A stretch of 64,000 nt of DNA from Methylocystis heyeri (GCF_004802635.2 NZ_CP046052.1:1612001-1676000); one strand, 5' to 3'. Shown: positions 12,407 to 21,675, counted from the first letter of the stretch. A program made the numbers and translations. The notes: a model not told the origin generated them from the letters alone.

Positions 12407-13070
12407 CGCCGACGACATCGTTTTCTGGCGGAGCGGCTTCATAAAGCTCAACGCCACGATCCTCTACACTTGGGGATTGATGCTGTTTCTGACCCTCGGC
12501 TCCCGGCTCGTCACCCGGAATCTTTCGACGGGCCTTCATCGCAGCCGCTGGCAGAATCTGCTGGAGATCGTGGTCACCGGCATAGAAAAGCAGATCGGCG
12601 AGGTCGGGCTGCAGCGCCCTAGGAAATATCTCGGCTTTCTCGGAACGCTGTTTCTGTTCGTCGCCTCGGCCAATCTCTTCACCATATTTCCCGGATACGA
12701 ACCGCCGACGGGTTCGCTTTCGACCACCGCGGCGCTGGCGCTCTGCGTGCTGGCGGCCGTCCCTCTCTATGGAATCGCCGAACAGGGGCTGCTCTCCTAT
12801 CTGAAGAGCTACGCCGAACCCACTCCCCTCATGCTGCCCTTCAACATCATCAGCGAGCTTTCGCGCACGCTGGCGCTGGCCGTCCGCCTCTTCGGCAATA
12901 TGATGAGCGGCTCCATGATCCTGGCCATATTGCTGACGGTGACTCCCTTTATCTTTCCAATCGTGATGAGCGCGCTCGGTCTTCTGACCGGCATGGTTCA
13001 GGCGTATATCTTCTCGATACTCGCGGCCGTGTACATTGCGGCGGCGACGCGAGGCGGCGAAGACGGATAG
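12396..13070 (+). CDS. atpB: N-ATPase Fo subunit a
   Basis: Stator ion-channel subunit, 224 residues, with five to six membrane helices. The essential arginine lies in LALAVRLFGNMMSG near residue 163, and the last helix ends YIFSILAAVYIAAAT. The start is TTG at 12396, chosen because the sequence begins MRLSADDIVFW and a strong GGGAGGA lies a few bases upstream, inside atpR. Together with the c-ring (13171) it forms the ion path. A 100-base gap, the only real one in this operon, separates it from atpE. Confidence 0.93.
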   Translation: MRLSADDIVFWRSGFIKLNATILYTWGLMLFLTLGSRLVTRNLSTGLHRSRWQNLLEIVVTGIEKQIGEVGLQRPRKYLGFLGTLFLFVASANLFTIFPGYEPPTGSLSTTAALALCVLAAVPLYGIAEQGLLSYLKSYAEPTPLMLPFNIISELSRTLALAVRLFGNMMSGSMILAILLTVTPFIFPIVMSALGLLTGMVQAYIFSILAAVYIAAATRGGEDG

Positions 13071-13170
13071 CGTGTTTTCGTGCGAAGCGGAGACCGATTC
13101 GCGTGTAGAGAACACGATCGTGCAAAGCTGTAGAGAGCGCTCGCGAGGCGCGGACAAAGAGAGGCGTTCC
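13071..13170. promoter_or_regulatory. atpB-atpE spacer with hairpin
   Basis: Within an operon of otherwise overlapping or nearly touching genes, this 100-base spacer can fold: outer arms CGTGTT (13071-13076) and AACACG (13111-13116), inner arms GCGAA (13082-13086) and TTCGC (13098-13102). The atpE ribosome-binding region AAAGAGAGG follows at about 13157-13165. It could stabilise or enhance translation of the c subunit, needed in many copies per complex. That role is inference. Confidence 0.45.
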
Positions 13171-13452
13171 ATGGACAACGCGACGCTGGTTGCAATCGCA
13201 TCGATTATCACCGCGGGGCTGACCATCGCGCTCGGCAGCATCGGACCGGCGCTCGGAGAAGGCCGCGCGGTGGCGACAGCCCTGAGTTCGCTGGCGCAGC
13301 AGCCGGACGCGGCCACGACCATCACCCGAACCCTGTTCGTCGGATTGGCCATGATCGAATCGATCGCGATCTACTGCTTCGTCGTCTCGATGATTCTCAT
13401 ATTCGCCAATCCCTTCTGGAACCATATGATCTCCCAAGCCTCCGGAAAATGA
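13171..13452 (+). CDS. atpE: N-ATPase Fo subunit c
   Basis: Rotor-ring subunit, 93 residues, a two-helix hairpin. The first helix carries GSIGPALGEGRA with Glu30; the second carries AMIESIAIYCF with Glu63, Ser64 and Tyr68. Against the Na+-binding c subunit of Ilyobacter (Gln32, Glu65, Ser66, Tyr70) these align with an offset of two, with Glu replacing Gln. Such a double-Glu site is typical of N-type c subunits; they were first predicted to be Na+-coupled, but the Burkholderia pseudomallei ring was reported as 17-mer and H+-specific, so ion choice here is open. The start MDNATLVAIA at 13171 has a good ribosome-binding site. Confidence 0.95.
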   Translation: MDNATLVAIASIITAGLTIALGSIGPALGEGRAVATALSSLAQQPDAATTITRTLFVGLAMIESIAIYCFVVSMILIFANPFWNHMISQASGK

Positions 13453-13455
13453 CCC

Positions 13456-14235
13456 ATGCTCATCGACTGGTTCACCGTCGGCGCGCAGGCGATCAACTTC
13501 CTCATCCTCGTTTGGCTGCTGAAGCGTTTTCTCTATAAGCCCATTCTCGACGCCATCGACGCGCGGGAAAGGCGCGTGGCGCAGCAGCTTTCCGACGCCG
13601 AAGCAAAAATGGCGCAAGCGCAAAAGCAGCGGGACGATTTCCTGGAAAGGAACGCCGCCTTCGACCGCGAGCGCGAGACCCTGATCGCCGAGGCCGAGGA
13701 GAAAGCCAAAGCGGAGAGCCGCAAGATAATGGAAGACGCGCGCAAGGCGGCCGAATTGCTGCGCGCCCAACGCTATCGCGCGCTGGAGGATGAAACCCGC
13801 AATATCGGCGGCCTGATCCGCGATCGCGCAAAGGATGAAGTCTTCGCCGTGGCGCGGAAGGCGCTGCAGGATCTCGCCGGGGATTCGCTGGAGCGCCGCA
13901 TGGTCGAGGCGTTTCTGCGCCGGCTGGCGGATCTGCCGCAAGCGCAACGGGCGAGCCTCGAAGCTTGTTTGCGGAGCGACGGAGCGCCGCTCGTTCGCAG
14001 CGCTTTCCAACTTCCGCCCGACCAGCGCGCCGCAATAGAGGCCGCCATCCAGAAGGAATTCTCCGCCAAGACCGCCGTTCGCTTCCAAACTGCGCCCGAC
14101 CTGATCGCCGGAGTTGAACTGGTCGCAGGAGGTCTCAAGGCCGGCTGGAGCGTTTCCGATTACCTCGCCTCGATGGAAGACGATCTTGCGAGCCTGCAAT
14201 CCGAAAAAATGAAGCTGGGCGCGGAGACGGCATGA
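13456..14235 (+). CDS. atpF: N-ATPase subunit b with delta-like C-terminal domain
   Basis: Peripheral-stalk subunit, 259 residues, about 100 longer than an ordinary b subunit. N-terminal part: one membrane helix ([20 protein letters not shown]) and a long charged coiled coil to about residue 135. The C-terminal half (about 140-250) resembles the end of F-type delta: [16 protein letters not shown], then a [13 protein letters not shown] motif like the delta PSLIGG segment, then [10 protein letters not shown]. So b and delta appear merged, which would explain the absence of an atpH gene. It starts 3 bases after atpE and overlaps atpA by ATGA. Confidence 0.92.
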   Translation: MLIDWFTVGAQAINFLILVWLLKRFLYKPILDAIDARERRVAQQLSDAEAKMAQAQKQRDDFLERNAAFDRERETLIAEAEEKAKAESRKIMEDARKAAELLRAQRYRALEDETRNIGGLIRDRAKDEVFAVARKALQDLAGDSLERRMVEAFLRRLADLPQAQRASLEACLRSDGAPLVRSAFQLPPDQRAAIEAAIQKEFSAKTAVRFQTAPDLIAGVELVAGGLKAGWSVSDYLASMEDDLASLQSEKMKLGAETA

Positions 14236-16745
14236 GCGAAAAGCTGCGCGAGACCGTCGAAGGAATGTTCGCCGACCTCGCCGAGGCCCGGCGGGAGTTC
14301 GAGCCGGGCCTGCGCCTGCGCGAAACCGGGTCCGTCACGAGCGTCGCGACCGGCATCGCCAAAGTGTCCGGCCTGCCCAATGTCGCCTTCGAGGAACTGA
14401 TCCGCTTTCCGGGCGATATCCTGGGCATAGCCTTCAATGTCGATCCGCAGGAGATCGGCGTCGTCCTGCTCGGCGATTACGAGAAACTGCAGGCCGGCGA
14501 CGAAGCCTTGCGCACCGGGCGGGTGATGGATGTCCCGGTCGGCGAAAGCCTGCTCGGCCGGGTGATCGATCCCCTGGGCCGGCCTCTGGACGGCGGTCCC
14601 CCGCCCGCGACGGCCAGCCGTCTGCCCATCGAGCGGCCCGCCGCCGCGATCATGGATCGCGCGCCCGTGACCGAGCCGCTGCAGACCGGGATCAAGGTCA
14701 TCGACGCGCTGATACCCGTCGGGCGCGGACAGCGGGAACTCATTCTCGGCGACAGGCAGACCGGAAAGACCGCCATCGCTCTCGATACGATCCTCAACCA
14801 GAAAGACGACGGCGTCGTCTGCATTTATTGTGCGATCGGCCAGCGCGCTTCTTCCGTGGCCCGCGCCATCGCCGTACTGCGCGAAAAAGGCGCGATGGAC
14901 AACACCGTCGTCGTCGTCACCAGGGGCAATGACGCCCCCGGCCTCGCCTATATCGCTCCCTATGCCGCGACCAGCATAGCGGAGCATTTCATGGAGGCGG
15001 GTCGCGACGTGCTGATCGTCTACGACGATCTCACCCAGCACGCCCAGGCCTATCGCGAGCTTTCCCTGCTGCTGCGCCGCCCCCCGGGGCGCGAGGCTTT
15101 TCCCGGAGACATTTTCTATATCCATTCCCGCCTGCTCGAACGCGCGACGCATCTGCGCGCCGAACTCGGCGGCGGATCGCTGACCGCGCTGCCGATCGTG
15201 GAGACAGAGGCTCAGAACATCTCCGCCTATATCCCGACCAATCTGATCTCGATAACCGACGGGCAGATCTATCTCTCCCCGTCCCTTTTCGAGCTCGGCG
15301 TGCTGCCGGCGGTCGATGTCGGCAAATCGGTGTCCCGCGTCGGCGGCAAAGCCCAGCGGGCCGTTTACCGCGCCGCCGCGGGCGATCTGAAACTCGCTTA
15401 CGCGCAATTCGAGGAACTCGAGAGCTTCGCCCGTTTTGGCGCGCGGCTGGACGAGGCCTCCCGCAAGATCATCGAGCACGGGCAGCGCATACGCGCGACG
15501 CTCCGCCAATCCGAGTTTTCGCCCGTTTCGGTTCCCGGGCAGATCGCCGTTCTGCTGGCCTTGTCGGAAGGCCTGCTCGACGACGTTCCGCTCGAAAAAA
15601 TGGCCGGCGCGGAAAGCGCCCTCCTCGACGCCGAGGCTGCCGCCCCGCCGGAACTCGCCTCCCGCATGCAGACGGCCTCGAAGCTCGGCGACGCCGACCG
15701 CAAGGCCATGCTCGCTCTGGCCCGGCAGGCCCTCGCGCCCTTTCGCCCAACTCCAGAGCAGCCGGAGCCCGAGGCGGAGCCGGCCGCGCCGCCGCTGACG
15801 GTTGCGGAGCTGAAAACCGACCCCCAAGCGGCGGCTGCCCCGGCGGGCGGGCGCACCGGCAAAGAGCCGCTCGGAAAATCCACGCTGACTCTCGTCGCAG
15901 CTCTGGCCGTGGCGGCGGGATGGTTCGCCTTTCGGCCGACGGAGCCGGGTCGCGCGCCGCAACCGACCGAGCCCCACGCGTTCAGCGCCGCCGGCCGCAT
16001 CGCCCCGCCGGCATGGCTCGCGAAGATCGAACCGCGCGCTTCCGGGAAGCTGGAAAGCGTGAATTGCGCGGTCGACGAGCCGGTGGAACAGGGCCAGCTC
16101 TGCGCGAGGATCGACTCCACGCCCTATAGGGCGGCGCTGCAGCGACGGGAAATCGAAAACGAGGCGGCCCATGGCCAGGCGCGACAGGCGGATGCGGCTT
16201 TCAAGAAAGCGCAATCGGCCTTCCAGCGGCTCGAACAAAACGCCGGTCGCAAAGCGGCCTCCAGGGGACGGATCGAGGCGGCGCAGAAGGCGCTGGAGCT
16301 TGCCCGCAGCCGCGCTGAAGAAGCCCAGATGGCGCTGCTCGAAAGCGACGCGAAACTGAACGAGGCGCGCGACGACCTCGAAAAGACCGAGCTCGTCGCC
16401 CCCATTTCCGGGATCGTGATCGCCAAAAATGCAGAAGACGGCCGATCCGTGGAGCCCGGCCAAAGCCCCCCGCCCTTCGTCATCGCCAATCTCGATACGG
16501 TTCGCATCGACGCCATGACTGATGACGAGGCGGCGGGACTGGTCTCGCCCGGACTGAAAGTTTCGTTCTCGGTGAAAAACTTCCCCGGCCAGACCTTCAA
16601 AGGCGAGGTCATGCGCGTGATCGGCGGCCCCGGCGCAAAAACCACGAGGATCGCTGTCGAGGCGACCAATCCCGCGCTCGTATTGCGTCCGGGCATGGAG
16701 ACGGAGGTTCGGTTTTCGCCGCAGGAGAAAGGCCCGGCGAAGTGA
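14232..16745 (+). CDS. atpA: N-ATPase subunit alpha fused to a HlyD/MacA-like periplasmic adaptor
   Basis: One uninterrupted 837-residue frame. Residues 1 to about 507 are a full F1 alpha subunit: N-terminal barrel ([18 protein letters not shown]), P-loop [11 protein letters not shown] near 173, and the C-terminal helical domain. A Pro/Ala/Glu-rich linker (about 508-550) follows, then one membrane helix (about 552-568, [15 protein letters not shown]), the first lipoyl half ([19 protein letters not shown], about 602-622), a coiled-coil hairpin (about 635-725), the second half ([17 protein letters not shown]) and a MacA-like beta-barrel ([19 protein letters not shown]). No start codon with a ribosome-binding site precedes the membrane helix, so the adaptor seems not to be made separately. 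It overlaps atpF (ATGA) and atpG (GTGA). I know of no such fusion as standard; usual alpha subunits end near 510. Confidence 0.92.
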   Translation: MSEKLRETVEGMFADLAEARREFEPGLRLRETGSVTSVATGIAKVSGLPNVAFEELIRFPGDILGIAFNVDPQEIGVVLLGDYEKLQAGDEALRTGRVMDVPVGESLLGRVIDPLGRPLDGGPPPATASRLPIERPAAAIMDRAPVTEPLQTGIKVIDALIPVGRGQRELILGDRQTGKTAIALDTILNQKDDGVVCIYCAIGQRASSVARAIAVLREKGAMDNTVVVVTRGNDAPGLAYIAPYAATSIAEHFMEAGRDVLIVYDDLTQHAQAYRELSLLLRRPPGREAFPGDIFYIHSRLLERATHLRAELGGGSLTALPIVETEAQNISAYIPTNLISITDGQIYLSPSLFELGVLPAVDVGKSVSRVGGKAQRAVYRAAAGDLKLAYAQFEELESFARFGARLDEASRKIIEHGQRIRATLRQSEFSPVSVPGQIAVLLALSEGLLDDVPLEKMAGAESALLDAEAAAPPELASRMQTASKLGDADRKAMLALARQALAPFRPTPEQPEPEAEPAAPPLTVAELKTDPQAAAAPAGGRTGKEPLGKSTLTLVAALAVAAGWFAFRPTEPGRAPQPTEPHAFSAAGRIAPPAWLAKIEPRASGKLESVNCAVDEPVEQGQLCARIDSTPYRAALQRREIENEAAHGQARQADAAFKKAQSAFQRLEQNAGRKAASRGRIEAAQKALELARSRAEEAQMALLESDAKLNEARDDLEKTELVAPISGIVIAKNAEDGRSVEPGQSPPPFVIANLDTVRIDAMTDDEAAGLVSPGLKVSFSVKNFPGQTFKGEVMRVIGGPGAKTTRIAVEATNPALVLRPGMETEVRFSPQEKGPAK

Positions 16746-17641
16746 CCGAAAACGCCGCCGGCCTGCAGCGCAAGATCAAAAGCGCGGGAGATCTTCAAGC
16801 GGTCGTTCGCACCATGAAAGCGCTCGCAGCCGCCAATATCGGCCAATATGAAAAGGCGGTGCGATCGCTCGGCGACTATTATCGCAGCGTCGAAATGGGG
16901 TTGAGCGTCTGCCTGAGACGAAGCGCGCTCGCGGAACCGACGCCGGAGGCGGCGGGAGCGAAAGCGAGGATCACGGGCGCTGTGGTGTTCGGGTCGGATC
17001 AGGGACTGGTCGGCCGCTTCAACGATGTAGTCGCGGACTTCGCCATCGAGAAATTTTCGACCCTGAAAAAAAGACCCTGCGTCTTCGCCGTGGGGGAGCG
17101 CGCTTTCTCGCGCCTCGAGGACGCTGGTCTGACGCCGGTCGAGCTGTTTCCCGTGCCCGGCTCGGTCAAATCGATATCGCCGCTGATCGGCCAGATCGTC
17201 GCCGCCATAGAGACGCCTCCGGGGTGCGGCGCGGTGACGGAGCTTTACCTGTTTCACAACCGGCCGGCCCTCGGAGCCGCTTACGCGCCGGTGGATCAAC
17301 GCCTGCTGCCGCTCGACGAGGAATGGCGCCGCGCGCTCAGAAAATCTCCCTGGCCTACGACCAATCTTCCCGAGGTCATCGGCGGCGACGCCGTGCTGCA
17401 GGAACTGATCCGGGAATATCTGTTCGTTTCCCTGTTCAGGGCCTGCGCGGAGTCTCTCGCCAGCGAAAACGCCAGCAGGCTCGCCGCCATGCAGCGCGCC
17501 GACACCAATATCGACGAGATGCTGGTCGATCTCACCGCGGCCTATCATCGCCTGCGGCAGAGCGCGATCGACGAAGAATTGTTCGACGTGACCGCCGGCT
17601 TCGAGGCGCTTTCTTCGCCTGCGACTTCAGGCGATCGGTAG
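16742..17641 (+). CDS. atpG: N-ATPase F1 subunit gamma
   Basis: Central rotor shaft of the N-ATPase; 299 residues. The N-terminal helix motif is [20 protein letters not shown] with [12 protein letters not shown], the middle Rossmann-like part contains [19 protein letters not shown], and the C-terminal helix runs [19 protein letters not shown] then [21 protein letters not shown]. The start is GTG at 16742, overlapping the atpA stop, so it is coupled to the fusion gene. It is the last gene of the operon; a hairpin about 150 bases downstream may end transcription. Confidence 0.93.
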   Translation: MTENAAGLQRKIKSAGDLQAVVRTMKALAAANIGQYEKAVRSLGDYYRSVEMGLSVCLRRSALAEPTPEAAGAKARITGAVVFGSDQGLVGRFNDVVADFAIEKFSTLKKRPCVFAVGERAFSRLEDAGLTPVELFPVPGSVKSISPLIGQIVAAIETPPGCGAVTELYLFHNRPALGAAYAPVDQRLLPLDEEWRRALRKSPWPTTNLPEVIGGDAVLQELIREYLFVSLFRACAESLASENASRLAAMQRADTNIDEMLVDLTAAYHRLRQSAIDEELFDVTAGFEALSSPATSGDR

Positions 17642-17787
17642 CCGACCGCGCCGCCGCCTCGAGCGCTGGAGCCAACGCCTTGCGAGCTGGCGTCGCGAGG
17701 ATGCTCGATTTCCGGGTCTGATAGGAAATCCGTTTGATCTGCTCGGGAGCAGCCACATCGAGAAATCCAGTCCCCTCTCTCCTGGAG

Positions 17788-17831
17788 CATCCTTCGAGGC
17801 TTTTGCGCTCCGAAAAAAGCGCCTCAGGATG
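17788..17831. terminator. Imperfect hairpin between atpG and the GNAT gene
   Basis: Arms CATCCTTCGAGGC (17788-17800) and GCCTCAGGATG (17821-17831) pair apart from a two-base bulge, with a loop containing short T and A runs. It lies between two converging genes and probably terminates one or both. The arm type recurs in rhizobial intergenic repeats, so it may instead be a repeat unit. Confidence 0.45.
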
Positions 17832-17855
17832 AGGCGTCGGGTGGGCTCGTGAAAA

Positions 17856-18440
17856 TCACGAGTTGTGCGGCGGCGCGTCCGGCGGCGTCGTGGCGCCGAG
17901 CCCCAGCGAACGCTGCATCATCACTGAATCGGTCCACTGTCCGAATTTGAACCCGATGGACGGCAGACAGCCGACCTGCCGGAAACCGAACGACTCGTGC
18001 AGTTGCAGCGACGGGCGGTTGGATGCGTCGATATAGCCGATGATCTGGCGATATCCCGAAGCGGCGCAGGCGTCGATCAGCGCAGGCAGCAGCATTCGCC
18101 CTATGCCGCAATGCAGATAGTCGTGATGCACATAGATCGAGTGCTTGACGACATAGCGATAGGCCGGCCTTTTTCGGAAAGGCACGGCATAGGCGTAGCC
18201 GACCACCACGCCTTCGAGCTCCGCAACCAGGTGCGGCAGCTTGTGCTTCTGCATGTTCTTGCGGCGCCTGCGGATGTCGTCGGCGTCGGGGGCCTCGATG
18301 TCGTGGTGTTGAGAGGGATCGACGCCATGGCGGATGTGATGGAGATAGATCGCGAGCATCGCTGCGACGTCGGCGTCGCGCGAAGGCCTTACGACGATGC
18401 GGGACGCCGCGACGCTGCCGGTGGTAGATTGGAAAACCAT
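17856..18440 (-). CDS. GNAT-family N-acetyltransferase
   Basis: A 194-residue acetyl-CoA-dependent N-acetyltransferase of the phosphinothricin/amino-acid acetyltransferase type. Motifs: N-terminal IVVRPSRDADVAAMLAIY, the VVGYAYAVPFRKRPAYRY strand pair, the acetyl-CoA loop HCGIGRMLLPALIDAC and the closing ASNRPSLQLHESFGFRQVG. The start MVFQSTTGSV is at 18440, 11 bases after the end of the upstream decarboxylase, so the two form an operon. The real acceptor is unknown; a small amine or amino acid would suit the neighbour. Confidence 0.9.
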   Translation of the reverse strand: MVFQSTTGSVAASRIVVRPSRDADVAAMLAIYLHHIRHGVDPSQHHDIEAPDADDIRRRRKNMQKHKLPHLVAELEGVVVGYAYAVPFRKRPAYRYVVKHSIYVHHDYLHCGIGRMLLPALIDACAASGYRQIIGYIDASNRPSLQLHESFGFRQVGCLPSIGFKFGQWTDSVMMQRSLGLGATTPPDAPPHNS

Positions 18441-18451
18441 CGCGCCCGGCC

Positions 18452-20812
18452 CTATTCCTTCGCGACATAGGTGTAGAAACGGATTTTGCCGTTTTCGTCG
18501 GTCTCCCGGTAAAGGCCCTGGATTTCCGCGTCGAAACCGGGGAATTCGTTCGAACTGCGCTCGAAAGCCTTCAGATAGTCGATCATCGCCTTCGCCTTTC
18601 CGGAGAGCCGCTCGCCGGGAACCACCGTCGCGATTCCAGGCGGATAAATAACGAAGAGCGTCGTCGCGATACGGCCTTCGATCTCGTCGATCGGCAGATA
18701 ATCGACATTGTTGCGCACGAGATAGCGCGAAGCCGCGCGCGGGGTCATCGTCATTTCCGGCAGATGCTCGGCGCAGAACTGCGCCTTTTGCAGCGCGCTG
18801 ACATTGGCCTCGCGGAAGAAACCATGCATGTCTCCGCATAGATCGCGCAAACGCACGCCCCTGTAGCGTTTGGGGCGCTTCGCCACGAATTCGGGCATGA
18901 CGTCGTCGAGCAGCGCATTGTCGTCATGCAACCGTTTGAAGGCCACGAGCGCGCTGACCAGCGTTCCCGCCTTGCTCGACTCGACGCCGGGCGTAAGCAG
19001 GAAAAGCAGGGAATTGAGATCGTTTTTCTCGGGAACCACGCGATTCTCGCGCAGATATTGTGCAACCACCGGCGCCGGCACGCCATGGGCCTCATAGGCG
19101 CCGGTCTTGCGGTCGAAGCCGGGCGTAAGCAGAGTGAGCTTGCAGGGATCGGTGATGGCGAAGCCCTGCTCGACATGAGTGAAGCCGTGCCAGGCTGCGC
19201 CGGGGGCAAGCTCCCAATATCGGGCATGTCGCGCAAGCTGGTCGGTCGGGATGCTTTCCCAGGCGACGTCATGCACGCCGCCGTCCTCGCGCGCGACATC
19301 CGGTATGGTGATGCGGTCGGGCACGAAGGGGTCGAAAAACCAGCGCCGCGTCGAGTCACGCTCTTTCTCGTCGAACTCGCGCTTGATGGCGCGCAGCTTC
19401 TTGCGCAATTCGATGCCGAGGCGAACCGTGTCGTCCCACAGGACCTCTCCCGATCTGCCCTTCATCATCTGGGCGCCGACATCGAGCGAAGCGAACAGCG
19501 GATAGAATGGCGATGTCGAGGCGTGCTGCATGAAGCCTTCGTTGAAGCGCTTGTGCTCCACCCTGCGCTTCTGCCCGGTAATATGACGATCCCGCACATG
19601 GATTTGCGAGGCCTGGGAGAAGCTGGCCAGCTGCTTGTGCGTCGACTGGGTGGCGACCACGCCCGGCGATTCCGGCCCCAGATTCTTGAGCCCCATCGCG
19701 AAGCGGCGTTCATAGAGAGGGTGGAACTTCATGAACCCCGCCCAGGCTTCGTCGAACAGGATATAATCGCAAAGATGGCCGATGCGGTCGACGATGGTCT
19801 GGGCGTCGTAGATCGTGCCGTCATAGGTGCATTGCTCGATCACCGCCGCACGGAAAGGGCGCTCCTTTTTCCAGGCTTCCTTGTCCTGCACCAGAGGATT
19901 GTCGCGAATGCGCTCTCTCAGCTTCGTCTCGTCGAAGGCCTCGGCCCAGATCGGCCCGATGAGCCCAAAGGCGTTGCGGTCGGTCGGCAGGAAGATCGGC
20001 ACGCCGCCGCTGAGCAGGAGCGCGCCGTGATGCGCCGCCTTGTGATTGTTGCGATCGAACAGGACGAGGTCGTCCTCGGCAATGAGATTGGAGAGCACGA
20101 TCTTGTTGGACGACGAAGTGCCGTTGAGCACGAAATAGGTTTTCTCGGCTCCGAAGATCGCCGCGGCCGACTTCTGCGCGGCGAGAGCCGGCCCCTCATG
20201 GGTGAGAAGATCTCCGAGTTCGAGAACGGAGTTGTCGAGATCGTCCCGGAACACCGCTTCGCCCAGATGCTCCATGAAGATGCGGCCGATGGGGCTGCGG
20301 CTGTAGAAAATCCCGCCGTTGTGGCCGGGGCAGGTCCAGAGCTGGTTGCCTTCTTCGGCATAGTCCACCAGGGCCCCGAAAAACGGGGTTTTCAGGGTTT
20401 CGGCATATTGCTTGAGCCGGCTGACCAGATTCTTGGCGATGAACTCTGGCGTCTCCTCGGCGAGAAAAACATAGCCGTCGATGAAGTCCAGCACTTCCAC
20501 CGGGATGTCTTCGAACCGCTTGCGCCGCACGAGAATGACGATAGGCATGTCCAGGCCGCGCGAACGCATCAGGTTGATGAGGGACGCCGCCTTTCCTTCG
20601 AGACCCTTCTTGCCCCAGTCCACCACCATGCAGCCGATGGCGGCGTCGGTCTGGACGGCGAGTTCCGCATCCTCGAGGCGCCGGGCCTTCACCACCTGGA
20701 AGCCCATCCGCTCGATGCAGGCGATGATCTCCTTGAAGCGCATTCCCTCGAGATCGTCGGCGTCGAAGACCGGCGCCGAGAACAGGAACGTGAAGCGCTG
20801 GAAAAAATTCAT
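18452..20812 (-). CDS. Orn/Lys/Arg decarboxylase (PLP, group III, wing domain)
   Basis: Fold-I PLP enzyme of the inducible ornithine/lysine/arginine decarboxylase family; 786 residues. An N-terminal receiver-like wing domain spans about residues 1-130, followed by the linker and WTCPGHNGGIFYSRSPIG. The PLP lysine is in STHKQLASFSQ near residue 393, with DEAWAGFMKFHPLY before it and a C-terminal domain ending FYTYVAKE. The start at 20812 has AGGGAGAA upstream; the frame's extension further upstream lacks family resemblance. It would consume a proton and release a polyamine or agmatine. The substrate cannot be settled by eye. Followed by the GNAT gene. Confidence 0.92.
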   Translation of the reverse strand: MNFFQRFTFLFSAPVFDADDLEGMRFKEIIACIERMGFQVVKARRLEDAELAVQTDAAIGCMVVDWGKKGLEGKAASLINLMRSRGLDMPIVILVRRKRFEDIPVEVLDFIDGYVFLAEETPEFIAKNLVSRLKQYAETLKTPFFGALVDYAEEGNQLWTCPGHNGGIFYSRSPIGRIFMEHLGEAVFRDDLDNSVLELGDLLTHEGPALAAQKSAAAIFGAEKTYFVLNGTSSSNKIVLSNLIAEDDLVLFDRNNHKAAHHGALLLSGGVPIFLPTDRNAFGLIGPIWAEAFDETKLRERIRDNPLVQDKEAWKKERPFRAAVIEQCTYDGTIYDAQTIVDRIGHLCDYILFDEAWAGFMKFHPLYERRFAMGLKNLGPESPGVVATQSTHKQLASFSQASQIHVRDRHITGQKRRVEHKRFNEGFMQHASTSPFYPLFASLDVGAQMMKGRSGEVLWDDTVRLGIELRKKLRAIKREFDEKERDSTRRWFFDPFVPDRITIPDVAREDGGVHDVAWESIPTDQLARHARYWELAPGAAWHGFTHVEQGFAITDPCKLTLLTPGFDRKTGAYEAHGVPAPVVAQYLRENRVVPEKNDLNSLLFLLTPGVESSKAGTLVSALVAFKRLHDDNALLDDVMPEFVAKRPKRYRGVRLRDLCGDMHGFFREANVSALQKAQFCAEHLPEMTMTPRAASRYLVRNNVDYLPIDEIEGRIATTLFVIYPPGIATVVPGERLSGKAKAMIDYLKAFERSSNEFPGFDAEIQGLYRETDENGKIRFYTYVAKE

Positions 20813-21173
20813 CGGGTTCTCCCTGGGGACCTGGAGCGTAAGCGCGTCGAGAGGCGAGAGCGACGCCGCGGGGCGGCGATAGGCTTCCCGCCGTCGGTTT
20901 GTCAAACGAAGTCCATGACGCCTATGTGACAGGATCGAGCTTCTGCGCGATTCGACTGAGCCTCTGAACCCGCGGCCCGTTGGTTTTGGGCCTTTTGCAC
21001 AGAATTTCGGTTCGGCGCGATTTTCACCCGGCGGCGGCGCGCGGCCTCGCAACCGCGCATAGGGCGCATGAAGCTGAAATGATTGCCTCTGAGAAAGGTC
21101 ATGCTAGGCTGAGACGAGAGCGGCGAGGATGCCCGCCCCGTGCAGGGGGCGCGGCGGCCGGGAGCTGGAGCAA
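20813..21173. other. Intergenic region upstream of the decarboxylase
   Basis: About 360 bases between the decarboxylase start (minus strand) and a tiny plus-strand frame. It holds the decarboxylase ribosome-binding site next to 20812 and presumably its promoter. Frames in it are short, arginine-rich and unlike proteins. I see no RNA gene or clear repeat. Confidence 0.4.
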
Positions 21174-21266
21174 ATGGAAGAATTCGAGGGCGGCTTTCTC
21201 AGAAGCGTCATCATCGGCCTGATTCTGGCGCTGGGTTTCTCTATTCTTTTTGTCTGGTTTCGCTAG
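21174..21266 (+). CDS. Possible 30-residue single-helix membrane peptide
   Basis: A tiny frame starting MEEFEGGFLR, with one hydrophobic helix (VIIGLILALGFSILFVWF) and ending in Arg. The acidic head followed by a full-length membrane helix, a purine-rich GGGAGCTGGAG before the ATG, and local codon choice favouring G/C at third positions all support translation. It resembles the small regulatory membrane peptides that bind transporters, but I recognise no named family. It stands alone, some 400 bases before the efflux operon. Confidence 0.45.
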   Translation: MEEFEGGFLRSVIIGLILALGFSILFVWFR

Positions 21267-21675
21267 AGGTTCGGCTCCGATGGCGATCAGCCCGCCGGCG
21301 CGGCGCCCTCCAAACGGACGGGGCTCCGGCCCGGGCGATCTCACACGCCTGCCGCCCGGACCCGCAACCCGGCAGACACAAACGAGCAATAGCAGGGCCA
21401 TATACAACAAAACGACGTCACATCTCTCGGCCATACATACTGAGGCGAGAAAGGGAGGCCTCGCCGCCTACCCGATCGGCCTGCATGTGAAAACAACGCC
21501 ATAATCGGAGCCGCGAAGGGGAGCTCCCTCGGCCCTGCCCCATCAACCTCGCGAACGCCTCGCTGAAAGCCCTCCCGGCGCTGCGCCAGTCTTTGCAACC
21601 GGCCGGTTTTAGTCTAGTAAAATGATAGGCATTCGCTAGAACCCTGATACCACTTGGAGAAATCGGAAAGCCACC
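21267..21675. other. Intergenic region upstream of the second efflux operon
   Basis: About 400 bases without a credible gene. The stretch at about 21610-21650 (CTAGTAAAATGATAGGCATT and around) is more A+T-rich and may hold the promoter of the efflux operon; no regulator is adjacent. No strong inverted repeat was seen. Confidence 0.35.

Noticed and set aside
13036..13170. Longer c subunit starting at 13036
   Set aside because: The 45 extra residues are charged and overlap the atpB end; MDNATLVAIA at 13171 has a good ribosome-binding site and is the usual c-subunit start.
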